A model generated the notes under the pieces. It was given only the letters and a program-made list of their open reading frames with translations, made no database searches and was not told the DNA's origin. Both the position numbers and the translations under genes were made by a program. Shown one piece after another: positions 18,980-27,456 of a stretch of DNA of 44,157 nucleotides (positions within the stretch are counted from its first letter, which is position 1; each line of letters begins with the position of its first letter). Where the stretch lies: the NCBI GenBank assembly GCA_903946925.1, contig CAJAXK010000192.1:1-44157 (forward strand), written 5' to 3'. The DNA comes from an uncultured Bacteroidales bacterium (GTDB lineage: Bacteria; Bacteroidota; Bacteroidia; Bacteroidales; UBA4417).

Positions 18980-21319
18980 TTAAAAATTAATGGTAAATTC
19001 AGCGGTAATAAAGCGGCCTGGGCAAACAGCATACTTGCTATCGTAAAACTTAACATCCAACAGGTTTTGAACATTCAACGAGATTTTATAATGCCCTTTT
19101 ATCATTTTCCACAATTTTAGGTCTATGGTTGTATAGGCTGGATATTTGTCTGACAACAGGATTTCGTCCCAAGTATTTTGGTCGTTGATATACATGGCAC
19201 CGTTGTAACGAACCAACAAACTTGTATTCACGACAGGGTTGTTATAATTTGCACCGGCAGTAAATATATGTTCAGGCACATCGGCAAGGAATTTTCCCGA
19301 CAGGTCGATTGTATCATTTCCAGCAATTTTATTATACTCGATAATTGCAGAATGTGTGTAGGCGTAATTTGCGAAAAATGAGAGCGATGCAGTGAAATCG
19401 TATCTGATTTCGGCTTCGAAGCCATACATTTCAACATCGCTGATATTGGCGCGGATAAAAATAGGCCTTTCACCAAAACCCATATCAATGGTTTCGCCAT
19501 TGCTCACATAATACTGGAAATCAGTTCCCCGCGAGTAATATATTGAAGTTGCAAAAGTTGATTTAGCGGTAGGTTTAAGGTCGATACCAGTTTCATAATT
19601 GTTGAGGTATTCGGGTTTAACAGTAGGGTTTGCCAGTTTAAACCCACCTTTAATCCTGCCAGATCGGCAAAGGTCGTCGAGTACCGAAGGCCTGAAACCA
19701 CGCGAATACATGGCATATAAACGTGTGCTTTCGTTCCATTTGTATTGAGCCGAAAAGCGCGGGCTAACGGCGTTCCAGGTTTGGGTTGGCATGTTTGGAG
19801 CCTGATAATCAAACATAAATTCTGTTTCCATCGAAGGTGTTTCTATATAAAACGAACCATCGTAAAAAGTTGCCAAATCGAAACGGATTCCGGCAATGAG
19901 CCTGATTTTTTCGTTAAATAACCTAACTTCATCTTGAGCAAACAATGCATAGGTGTTCATTTTTCCCTTGTTATACACAATATCGGTTGACGTGAAGTAT
20001 TTATCATAAGCATCAACGCTTCCGTTTTTAAAATCAAAACCTGCCGTAAGCACTTGATTATGGAGTATGTCGGTTGAAACAGACGAAGATAAACCAAGGT
20101 CGCGCCGTGTTGACAAAACATCATACCAGGTATAGTCGTCTTTCAGATATTCGTTAACTTTTTTATAGTTCTCGGTAAGACCAAAAAGGGAGGAGTTTAT
20201 TTTAAAATTCTTTAAATTGCTACGATAGTTAAGTATCAATCCATACGAATCGTGGTCGGTAGTATTCCCTTCGGGTTGATAGACTTTTTCACCGGTTCCG
20301 CGCCTATCGTTATAATAATTCACTGTGGCTTCCAAAATATGCTTATCCGAGATCGAAAAACCAGTTTTAAAATTGAATCCGGCTTCCTGCATATTGGATT
20401 TTACGATATATGGATTTGCTTTTACATCAGCTTCCGATTGGGTAATATAGCCATCGCTCTTTTTGGCCGAGAGGTTTGCCTGCCAAAACCAAGTATTAGC
20501 TGGCTGTTTCAGGTTAATTTTACCACCTGCATTAAAACGGCCGCCTATTGTATTAAAGGTGCCATATTCGAGCGAGGCGTTTACAAAAAGCTTTTTGTCG
20601 GGGGTTTTTGTTATGAAATTTATAATCCCACCCATTGCATTTCCACCATATACTGCTGATCCTGCACCCTTTGTAATTTCCGCCTTTTGCACTGTACTTA
20701 TATCAATCATATTCCAATCAACGGTTCCACCATCCGATTTATTGATCGGTACCCCGTCAATCAGCACCAATACGCGGCCTTGTTCCTTCCCACTCATACC
20801 ACGCATGGTTACAATCCCTTTGGTGCTGAAAATCCCAAAAGGCCGGCTGTAATTGATACCTGGAGCATATTTCAGGACTTCGTCAATATTTTGCATAGGT
20901 ACACTGTTCAGCATTTTCGGTGAAATCAAATTGACCCTTACCGGAGTATTTAACATGCGGTTATCGGTACGTGTGGCGGTAATTACAAATTCATCCATGT
21001 TAATGGCGGTTGGCGAAAGAGTAAAGACCGGCAATTTATTTTCGCCAGGTTTGAGACTGGCTTTATATACAAATTTCTCGAAACCAATAAAACTAACCGA
21101 AATTGAAACCGAATCGGATGCTAATCCTGAAAGCTGAAAATTTCCATTCAAATCGGAAATTGTTCCTTTATCCAAAACGGAAATAGTAGCGTTAGAAATA
21201 GGTTTACCATCAAAGGCACTAATTACCTCACCATTGATGGATGATTGCGCCATAATCCTAAACGGAAAAGCCAAAACAATTCCACCTAATACAATAATCA
21301 GAAATGAGAGCTTTTTCAT
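18980..21319 (-). CDS. TonB-dependent outer-membrane receptor
   Basis: A 779-residue outer-membrane protein. After the signal peptide there is a carboxypeptidase-regulatory-like domain (residues about 28-110; SINGEVISAFDGKPISNATI), then a TonB box region and plug (about 115-240; VRVNLISPKMLNSVPMQNID and GAGSAVYGGNAMGGIINFIT), then a 22-strand barrel ending in GRFITAEFTINF. The EFVITATRTDNRM stretch just before the plug is typical of siderophore, vitamin B12 and metal receptors rather than SusC proteins; no SusD partner is present. It follows two paralogous lipoproteins and precedes the molybdopterin-fold protein. The substrate is not evident, and no riboswitch or Fur-like box was recognised. 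Confidence 0.92.
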   Translation of the reverse strand: MKKLSFLIIVLGGIVLAFPFRIMAQSSINGEVISAFDGKPISNATISVLDKGTISDLNGNFQLSGLASDSVSISVSFIGFEKFVYKASLKPGENKLPVFTLSPTAINMDEFVITATRTDNRMLNTPVRVNLISPKMLNSVPMQNIDEVLKYAPGINYSRPFGIFSTKGIVTMRGMSGKEQGRVLVLIDGVPINKSDGGTVDWNMIDISTVQKAEITKGAGSAVYGGNAMGGIINFITKTPDKKLFVNASLEYGTFNTIGGRFNAGGKINLKQPANTWFWQANLSAKKSDGYITQSEADVKANPYIVKSNMQEAGFNFKTGFSISDKHILEATVNYYNDRRGTGEKVYQPEGNTTDHDSYGLILNYRSNLKNFKINSSLFGLTENYKKVNEYLKDDYTWYDVLSTRRDLGLSSSVSTDILHNQVLTAGFDFKNGSVDAYDKYFTSTDIVYNKGKMNTYALFAQDEVRLFNEKIRLIAGIRFDLATFYDGSFYIETPSMETEFMFDYQAPNMPTQTWNAVSPRFSAQYKWNESTRLYAMYSRGFRPSVLDDLCRSGRIKGGFKLANPTVKPEYLNNYETGIDLKPTAKSTFATSIYYSRGTDFQYYVSNGETIDMGFGERPIFIRANISDVEMYGFEAEIRYDFTASLSFFANYAYTHSAIIEYNKIAGNDTIDLSGKFLADVPEHIFTAGANYNNPVVNTSLLVRYNGAMYINDQNTWDEILLSDKYPAYTTIDLKLWKMIKGHYKISLNVQNLLDVKFYDSKYAVCPGRFITAEFTINF

Positions 21320-21422
21320 GAATCAAGTGAAGTAATTAGATTTTGGCAATCAGATATATACATACAAAATTGGTTTCAATAAGTGAGCTGGGTAAGTTTT
21401 GACTTGCTTCTGTTTTCAGTAA

Positions 21423-22373
21423 TTATTTCTGGACTTTTATCGAAATCTGGATAGAACCGTCATCCTTCTGGTCGGCATGAACCACTTTAACCAAACCATA
21501 TTTGCCTTCCTGTGTTTTGAAGGGCACCACTTTGCCTGTATAACCATATTTGCAATTACCACTAACCTTGTCCGATTTGTAAGCACTTACGAGCAGGCTA
21601 TCGTTCTCAGCAGCATCAAACTGTTCAGGTGTAATCAGGTTGTTGTCGCTGGTTTGATAATCGTATAGGGTAGTGTTCTTAACCGGCCAAGTGGCAATTT
21701 GTGGGAAATACCCTGTGGCAGCAGTATAACCGGGACATGTAAATGTAGGCGATGGCAAACCTGAAGTAATGTAGTAATATGCCATAATGTCAATTTCTGA
21801 TTCATGCCCAATTACCAAAGTTTCACTGAAAGTATTACCTGTATTAACATCAAGATAGTGTCCATATAAATCCCCATTTTGGAAACTGAGTTTGATATTC
21901 TCAAAATAATTTATTGGGCCATAAGCTGTTCCCGTTCCTTTATAGAAGGTGAGAGTGCTCATGGCAGTGTCGCGGTCAGAATTCATAACCATAATCTGCC
22001 ATTGCTCTACTGTAGAAGTATCTTTTGAAAACAGGAAATCGGCATCATACCCTTCGTTTCCCACATAAATTCCGCGATCCCATTGGGTTACCGTATCTGT
22101 TGGGGTAATCCTATCTATCCGGATATAAGTAAGTGGAACACCGGCACCCGATGCCAAAACCCCGATTTTAATACTACCACCAACCGGTATATACTCTCCA
22201 TTTTTAGAATATGAAGCTCCCGTTTTTAATATTAAGGAGGATTGTTTAATCGGTTCATCCTTGGTGCATGAAAAGAATGCAATACTTAATAAAAGCATTG
22301 AAAGCATAAAAGACCACAATCCTTGTGGGAAGAATTGTGGTCTTTCGTTTGTTAACCGGTTAAGAATTAACAT
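21423..22373 (-). CDS. Surface lipoprotein of unknown function (paralog 2)
   Basis: A 316-residue lipoprotein with lipobox LLSIAFFSC. The ATG at 22373 is one base after the upstream stop and gives an n-region with two Arg residues. An internal ATG at 22307 would give a shorter signal without basic residues but would remove a 12-bp inverted repeat from the coding part, so the start is uncertain. The C-terminus (ITPEQFDAAENDSLLVSAYK and EGKYGLVKVVHADQKDDGSI) is clearly related to the neighbouring gene (LTAAQFDAVTNDAVILQAYG and TGKYGLYKVTAVDGTETGTL), so the two arose by duplication. Mostly beta-rich, with no catalytic motif seen. Position before a TonB receptor suggests ligand capture. Confidence 0.75.
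   Translation of the reverse strand: MLILNRLTNERPQFFPQGLWSFMLSMLLLSIAFFSCTKDEPIKQSSLILKTGASYSKNGEYIPVGGSIKIGVLASGAGVPLTYIRIDRITPTDTVTQWDRGIYVGNEGYDADFLFSKDTSTVEQWQIMVMNSDRDTAMSTLTFYKGTGTAYGPINYFENIKLSFQNGDLYGHYLDVNTGNTFSETLVIGHESEIDIMAYYYITSGLPSPTFTCPGYTAATGYFPQIATWPVKNTTLYDYQTSDNNLITPEQFDAAENDSLLVSAYKSDKVSGNCKYGYTGKVVPFKTQEGKYGLVKVVHADQKDDGSIQISIKVQK
22309..22345 (-). other. 12-bp inverted repeat at the start of the second lipoprotein
   Basis: AAAGACCACAAT (22309-22320) and ATTGTGGTCTTT (22334-22345) pair perfectly around a 13-base loop. On the minus strand the hairpin lies 30 bases after the first lipoprotein's stop and ends in TCTTTT, like an intrinsic terminator or attenuator, yet it is inside the open frame if the 22373 start is used. 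Confidence 0.6.
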
Positions 22374-22374
22374 C

Positions 22375-23259
22375 TTATTTCTGAATTTTTACATCAATTT
22401 GAAGGGTTCCGGTTTCGGTGCCATCAACGGCGGTTACTTTGTACAAGCCATATTTTCCGGTATGTAGTTTAAATGCAAACACATCACCAACAGTAAGCAG
22501 ATTAGCTTTTTTATATGCTTTGGCCGATCCATAAGCCTGTAATATTACAGCATCGTTCGTAACTGCATCAAATTGGGCGGCAGTTAATGTAGTTTTTACA
22601 AAGAAGGTAACATTCTTTATAGTGTAAAAATCAGGAGCTGTTGTTCCAGTAAAAATGCCGGTTATATTTGAGCCCGGTGCAGCCAAAGTCATCTTGTTAA
22701 CATGTGAAGCCGTGTTTTCATAAAAGCAGAACATATTGATATCGGCCTGGTGGTTAAACGCATCAGCCTGAAAATACATAGTCGAAACCCCGCCCGTTAA
22801 CGAAAGGAAACTTTTTTCGGTTGTATTGTTCTGAGCACCAAACTTAATAGAATTAACAGAAGTTATTTCGCCAAAACTTCCTGTAATTGTTATTGAATCC
22901 GATTTTGTGTTCCCGGCAATGTCGGTAGTTACAAATTTCCAGACTTCTTTATCGAGCACTGACTTTACCGAATAAAAATCAAAAGTAAAGCTAGCTGTGT
23001 TGATTGTTGAATCAACTAATTGGTTACCATTGGCATATACCTGAAATTTTACCAGATTATCGATTCCATTTGATTTGGCAATAATCCCAAAGTTGAGAGT
23101 GTCGGCATAATTGGCCGTTGTATTTGCCGAGATATAACCTGCTTCTTGCTTGTATGTAATTGTAGGGAGAACAATTGGATCTTCTTCTTTTGAGCATCCC
23201 GTGAGGAAAAGCGAAGTGGAAACAAGGAAAAGGCAAATGATTGCAAAAAGATTTTTCAT
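22375..23259 (-). CDS. Surface lipoprotein of unknown function (paralog 1)
   Basis: A 294-residue lipoprotein starting MKNLFAIICLFLVSTSLFLT with lipobox LTGC. An upstream in-frame ATG at 23313 would add 18 residues, but the promoter at 23322-23351 leaves that ATG almost at the transcription start, so 23259 is preferred. The N-terminal half (residues about 30-140) is a beta-sandwich-like region; the C-terminal half is homologous to the next gene. First gene of the lipoprotein-lipoprotein-TonB-periplasmic protein operon. I do not recognise a named family; a ligand-binding role at the cell surface is inferred from context. Confidence 0.77.
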   Translation of the reverse strand: MKNLFAIICLFLVSTSLFLTGCSKEEDPIVLPTITYKQEAGYISANTTANYADTLNFGIIAKSNGIDNLVKFQVYANGNQLVDSTINTASFTFDFYSVKSVLDKEVWKFVTTDIAGNTKSDSITITGSFGEITSVNSIKFGAQNNTTEKSFLSLTGGVSTMYFQADAFNHQADINMFCFYENTASHVNKMTLAAPGSNITGIFTGTTAPDFYTIKNVTFFVKTTLTAAQFDAVTNDAVILQAYGSAKAYKKANLLTVGDVFAFKLHTGKYGLYKVTAVDGTETGTLQIDVKIQK

Positions 23260-23321
23260 TGGTTTGGTTTTTGGTTGATTAATAAAATACTTTCGTTTGG
23301 AATGGTTGTTCATATCGGCTG

Positions 23322-23351
23322 CAAAAGTAGTTTTTTAAAAATATGCTACAA
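23322..23351 (-). promoter_or_regulatory. Promoter of the lipoprotein/TonB operon
   Basis: On the minus strand TTG (23349-23351), a 19-base AT-rich spacer and TACTTTTG (23322-23329) match TTG-N19-TAnnTTTG. Expected initiation about 6 bases downstream gives a leader of about 55 bases to the ATG at 23259. Confidence 0.7.
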
Positions 23352-23443
23352 CACAAGGCAAAATATTTTTTTTCTGCGTTAAGCGATGAAAGAAATACTG
23401 TTATATACTGATAATCAGCCGTCAGAAAATATACGGTGTTGTT

Positions 23444-25576
23444 TTATAAATTTTGGTCATAATACTCAGCAAGTTTTTGGTAGAGGTGCAGCCTATCAGT
23501 ACCACCTACGTTATGCTCATGTTGGGGATAAACAAAATAGTCAACCTGTTTGCCTTTTTGAATGCAGGTTTGAATAAACTGAAGACTGTTTTGCCAAACT
23601 ACAGTGTTGTCCTGCGCTCCATGAATTACTAATAGTTTGCCATCAAGCTTATCAACATAATTGAGGATGCTTGCCTTTTTGTAGCCTTCAGGATTTTGCT
23701 CAGGGGTATCCATATAGCGTTCGCCGTACATAATTTCGTAATATTTCCAATCAATAACAGGGCCGCCACAGGTTGCAACTTTAAAAACTCCAGGATTCCT
23801 AAGTGTCAACGTAAGGGTTAAAAAACCGCCGTAACTCCATCCATCAATGCCAATCCTGGCAGCATCCACAAACGGCAAGGATTTTAAATAATTCACACCA
23901 ATCATTTGATCTGCACTTTCAAAATCGCCCAAACTTCGATGTATTTTCTGCTCGAAATCAGCACCGCGGCTGGATGTTCCATGGTTGTCGAGGGTCCAAA
24001 CAATATAGCCTTTAGTAGCAAGATAGTTGAAATACAAATTTGCCCCGCCCAACCAGGTGTTGGTAACCAACTGTGAATGAGGCCCGCCATAAACATAAAC
24101 CAGAACCGGATATTTTTTTGAAGCGTCAAAACCAAGCGGTAAAATCAGCCTTCCGTACAAATCATTCCCATCATCTGATTTTAAAGTAACAAGACTTGTT
24201 TTGCCCAGGCTATACTCTTTGAGTGGGTTAACATCCTCGGCAATAAGTCTTGGCGTCTCTGACTTTTCACTGATCAAAACTGTGCGTGAACCAATATCAA
24301 TGCTGCTCAATTTGTCGAGGATAAATTTTCCATCTGCAGAAATGTAGGTTGTGTGTGTGCCTTCTCCTACCGTATATTTTTGGGTTTTCCCTGATTTCAA
24401 ATCAACGGAATACAAATGCCTTTCGAGAGGGCTTTCCTGTGTGGAAGTGTAAAATATTTTAGTTTCTTTATCGTCAAAACCTTGAAATGCAGTAACTTCC
24501 CATTGTCCTTTAGTTATTTGGTTAATCAGATTCCCATTTATATCGTACAAATAAAGATGATTAAAACCATCGCGGCGGCTTTGCCAAATAAACTTAGAGT
24601 GGTTTGTTTTCATAAAAACCAAGCCATTCAGTGGTTCAACATACTCATTGTCAGTTTCCTCGAAAAGGGTTTTGATAAAATCGCCGGTAACCGCATCGTA
24701 TTTATTCAGCCATAAATGGTTCTGGTCGCGGTTTACAACAGCTATATAAATGTATTTTTCATCAGGGCTCCAGCTAATATTGGTTAGGTATTGCTCAGCA
24801 GGTTCACCGGTTTTCAGGAAAACGACCTGGTTTTTATCAGGGTTAAAAACACCAACAGTTACATGGTGGCTTGCCATCCCAGCCATGGGGTATCTAATGT
24901 ACTCTACTTTTGCCACACGTTCATCAATATTAACTAATGGATATTCGGTAACCATGCTTTCGTCCATACGGTAAAAAGCTAGCAAATTACCTTTTGGCGA
25001 CCAAAACGTGCCACCTTTTATGCCAAATTCGTTGCGGTGAACGGTTTTCCCGTTTACTATCCCTTTATTTGTATCGGCAGTAACAGCAACAACTTTCCCG
25101 TTATTTGAAACGTAAAGATTGTTTTCATTGGTGAATGCAATGCGGTTTGTAGTTGGTTCAAAATCTATATTTTCGGCAGTTGCATCGTAGCTGCTTGCCA
25201 AAATAAGGTTCTTCGTAAGTATGTTGAACCTGAATATTTTCGAGTCGTTTGTGAACCTAAACGTACTTTCATCTTCCCATTTATAGGCGGGTATGCTTTT
25301 TAATTTCTTTTGGTTTGATTTTTCTAACTCCAGGTTAAGGTTTTCGAGTTTGAGGATTGTATCCACAGCAACTGTTTTAACCTGACCTTGAACAATACAG
25401 TTATTTGAATTCCAAGTAAATAAAGCGCTATTGCGCCATTGCAAATTCGACAGGGATGAAGGAAACAATTTTCGGTTCATCAGGTCGTCTATAGCCAATT
25501 GTTTTTGTTGGGCGAATAGAGGTTGAGCGGCAATAAACGCAAGAAATAGCAGGAATGGAAGGGATTTGTTTTTCAT
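23444..25576 (-). CDS. Dipeptidyl-peptidase IV-like S9 serine peptidase
   Basis: A 710-residue exported protein (signal peptide ending LFAQ). The N-terminal part (residues about 40-460) is a beta-propeller of the DPP-IV N-terminal type; the C-terminal part (about 470-710) is an alpha/beta hydrolase with the catalytic Ser at S581 in GWSYGGF, Asp at D656 in GAQDN, and His at about H686-H688 in PQHEHNV. It removes Xaa-Pro dipeptides from peptide N-termini, probably in the periplasm. It starts 14 bases after the GGGP synthase gene and is presumably co-transcribed, with no obvious functional link. The low-coordinate end lies close to the opposing lipoprotein promoter region. Confidence 0.92.
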   Translation of the reverse strand: MKNKSLPFLLFLAFIAAQPLFAQQKQLAIDDLMNRKLFPSSLSNLQWRNSALFTWNSNNCIVQGQVKTVAVDTILKLENLNLELEKSNQKKLKSIPAYKWEDESTFRFTNDSKIFRFNILTKNLILASSYDATAENIDFEPTTNRIAFTNENNLYVSNNGKVVAVTADTNKGIVNGKTVHRNEFGIKGGTFWSPKGNLLAFYRMDESMVTEYPLVNIDERVAKVEYIRYPMAGMASHHVTVGVFNPDKNQVVFLKTGEPAEQYLTNISWSPDEKYIYIAVVNRDQNHLWLNKYDAVTGDFIKTLFEETDNEYVEPLNGLVFMKTNHSKFIWQSRRDGFNHLYLYDINGNLINQITKGQWEVTAFQGFDDKETKIFYTSTQESPLERHLYSVDLKSGKTQKYTVGEGTHTTYISADGKFILDKLSSIDIGSRTVLISEKSETPRLIAEDVNPLKEYSLGKTSLVTLKSDDGNDLYGRLILPLGFDASKKYPVLVYVYGGPHSQLVTNTWLGGANLYFNYLATKGYIVWTLDNHGTSSRGADFEQKIHRSLGDFESADQMIGVNYLKSLPFVDAARIGIDGWSYGGFLTLTLTLRNPGVFKVATCGGPVIDWKYYEIMYGERYMDTPEQNPEGYKKASILNYVDKLDGKLLVIHGAQDNTVVWQNSLQFIQTCIQKGKQVDYFVYPQHEHNVGGTDRLHLYQKLAEYYDQNL

Positions 25577-25590
25577 TTGGTCGAAATAAA

Positions 25591-26343
25591 TTATTTTTTT
25601 GTCAGGCCATGCACCGCATCAGCCATTTCGGCAATTAGGTTGGAATTGGTTTCAAAAGCTGTTCCAACCACAACAATATCGGCACCAGCCTTTACAGCTG
25701 CATTAGCTTGCTGTGGATTACGGATACCGCCACCTGTTATAAGCGGGATATTTATATTCTGTTTAACTTGCTCTATCATGCTAATTGGAACGGTAGATTT
25801 CGCGCCACTACCGGCCTCCAGGTATATCATTTTCAGCCCAAGCATTTCGCCAGCCATGGCGGTACAAATGGCGATATCCATTTTATCGGAAGGTATTGGC
25901 AAGGTGTTGCTCATGTATTGTACAGAGGTGGTTTTACCGCTTTCGACAAGCATATAGCCGCACGAAATTATTTCGAGAGGGCTGCGTTTGAGGTAAGGAG
26001 CCGAAACTACATGGCGGCCAATGAGCATTTCGGCATTCCGGCCACTAATGAGTGAAAGGAAAAGGATAGCATCAGCTTCCGAGCTTAATTGCATCGTATC
26101 GCCAGGGAAAAGGATAACAGGGATATTGCTGATATTTTTCAGTGTCCTGACACAGTTATCCAATTCGTTGTTTACCAACAAACTACCTCCTACAAAAAAG
26201 TAATCAACTCCGGAATTAACCGCTTGAATTGCTGTTTTTTCAATATCAGCATTGGTTGATTTGTCTGGATCGATTAAAATTGCCAGTCGTTTTTGCCCTT
26301 GTTCCGATTGGGCGAGTATGTTCTGATAGATGGTCATTCGCAA
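25591..26343 (-). CDS. Geranylgeranylglyceryl-phosphate synthase (PcrB-like)
   Basis: A 250-residue TIM-barrel enzyme that joins an isoprenyl diphosphate to sn-glycerol-1-phosphate. Family marks are LAILIDPDKS (residues about 20-29), VDYFFVGGSLL, IPVILFPGDTMQLS (about 75-88), KMIYLEAGSGA and the phosphate-binding ITGGGIRNPQQ with GADIVVVGTAFE. Bacterial members are well known in Bacteroidota; their lipid product is not firmly established. The start may be at 26343 or at the Met two codons later (26337). A possible -7 box lies only 12 bases upstream, next to the metF terminator, so it likely has its own promoter separate from metHF. Confidence 0.9.
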   Translation of the reverse strand: MRMTIYQNILAQSEQGQKRLAILIDPDKSTNADIEKTAIQAVNSGVDYFFVGGSLLVNNELDNCVRTLKNISNIPVILFPGDTMQLSSEADAILFLSLISGRNAEMLIGRHVVSAPYLKRSPLEIISCGYMLVESGKTTSVQYMSNTLPIPSDKMDIAICTAMAGEMLGLKMIYLEAGSGAKSTVPISMIEQVKQNINIPLITGGGIRNPQQANAAVKAGADIVVVGTAFETNSNLIAEMADAVHGLTKK

Positions 26344-26354
26344 AGTTTAGGAGG

Positions 26355-26362
26355 CAAATTTA
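26355..26362 (-). promoter_or_regulatory. Possible -7 box of the GGGP synthase gene
   Basis: TAAATTTG on the minus strand fits TAnnTTTG. The expected -33 TTG is replaced by TTTC-like sequence inside the metF terminator. The leader would be only a few bases long. Confidence 0.35.
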
Positions 26363-26363
26363 T

Positions 26364-26404
26364 AAAAAAGACGTTAATTGAAACTTTTAGTGTCAATTAA
26401 CGTC
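26364..26404 (-). terminator. Rho-independent terminator of metHF
   Basis: On the minus strand GACGTTAATTGA and TCAATTAACGTC (26393-26404 and 26370-26381) form a perfect 12-bp stem with an 11-base loop, followed by six T residues. It lies 77 bases after the metF stop. Confidence 0.88.
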
Positions 26405-26481
26405 GTTAAACGCAGATTTAGAACCTTGATTTGTGAACAGGGGTTTACTTAATTCAAACAATTTTGCTTTGTAAGGACTTA

Positions 26482-27438
26482 TTAAAAAATTTCATGAGCT
26501 ATTTTTCGGATGTTGTCCGATTTGCCCATGGTGTAGAAATGCAAAACAGGAACCCCGAATTCAATCAGCTCGCGCGATTGCTGTATTGCCCATTCAACAC
26601 CCGCTTGCCTGACCTGTTGGGTGTCAGTACATTTTTCAACTTCTTTCACGAGTTCGTCGGGAATATCAATAGAGAAAGTACGTGGCAAGGTTGAAAGCTG
26701 CGACTTTAACGAAATTGGTTTTAATCCAGGGATAATCGGGATGGTTATTCCTGTTTCGCGGCAAGCTTTAACAAAATCGAAATATTTCGAGTTGTCGAAA
26801 AACATTTGTGTTACAATGTAATCGGCACCGGCATCCACTTTTGCTTTAAGATATTGAAGGTCTGTGGCCAGATTAGGCGATTCGATATGTTTTTCGGGAT
26901 AGCCAGAAACACCGATACAAAAATTGGTAGGCACAGGGTTCAGCATATCCTCTTCAAGAAAAATACCTTTGTTCAGTTTAATTACTTGTTTTACCAAATC
27001 GATGGCATAGCGATGGCCATCAGGCTCAGGCTTGAATTGCTTTTCGCCGCGCAAATTGTCGCCCCTGATGAGCAAAATATTGTCAATGCCTAAAAACTGA
27101 AGATCAATCAATGCATTCTCGGTTTCTTCCTGACTAAACCCACCACAAATTAAATGGGGGACCACATCAATTCCATATTTGAATTTTATAGCTGCAGCAA
27201 TACCAACGGTTCCAGGCCGTTTGCGGACTGTACGCCGTTCGAGCAGACCATCTTCGCGTTCTTTAAAAATTACCTCTTCGCGGTGGTAGGTAACATCAAC
27301 AAAGGAAGGGTTGAATTCGATTAGCGGCTCAATGGTTTGGTATATGGAATTTATGTTTTCGCCCTTCAGAGGTGGCAGCAATTCGAAAGTGAACAGGGTT
27401 TTACCTTTGCTTTTCGCGATATATTCAGTAACTTTCAT
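26482..27438 (-). CDS. metF: 5,10-Methylenetetrahydrofolate reductase
   Basis: A 318-residue FAD-dependent TIM-barrel enzyme that reduces methylene-THF to methyl-THF, the methyl donor for MetH. Recognisable parts are TLFTFELLPPLKG with the catalytic Glu near residue 19, FVDVTYHREEV, NILLIRGDN (the DN pair at about 145), FCIGVSGYPEKH and DYIVTQMFFDNSKYFDF. It starts 18 bases after metH on the same strand, so both are expressed from one message under the SAM riboswitch. A strong terminator follows. Confidence 0.96.
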   Translation of the reverse strand: MKVTEYIAKSKGKTLFTFELLPPLKGENINSIYQTIEPLIEFNPSFVDVTYHREEVIFKEREDGLLERRTVRKRPGTVGIAAAIKFKYGIDVVPHLICGGFSQEETENALIDLQFLGIDNILLIRGDNLRGEKQFKPEPDGHRYAIDLVKQVIKLNKGIFLEEDMLNPVPTNFCIGVSGYPEKHIESPNLATDLQYLKAKVDAGADYIVTQMFFDNSKYFDFVKACRETGITIPIIPGLKPISLKSQLSTLPRTFSIDIPDELVKEVEKCTDTQQVRQAGVEWAIQQSRELIEFGVPVLHFYTMGKSDNIRKIAHEIF

Positions 27439-27456
27439 TGTTGAGGTTTTGTAATT

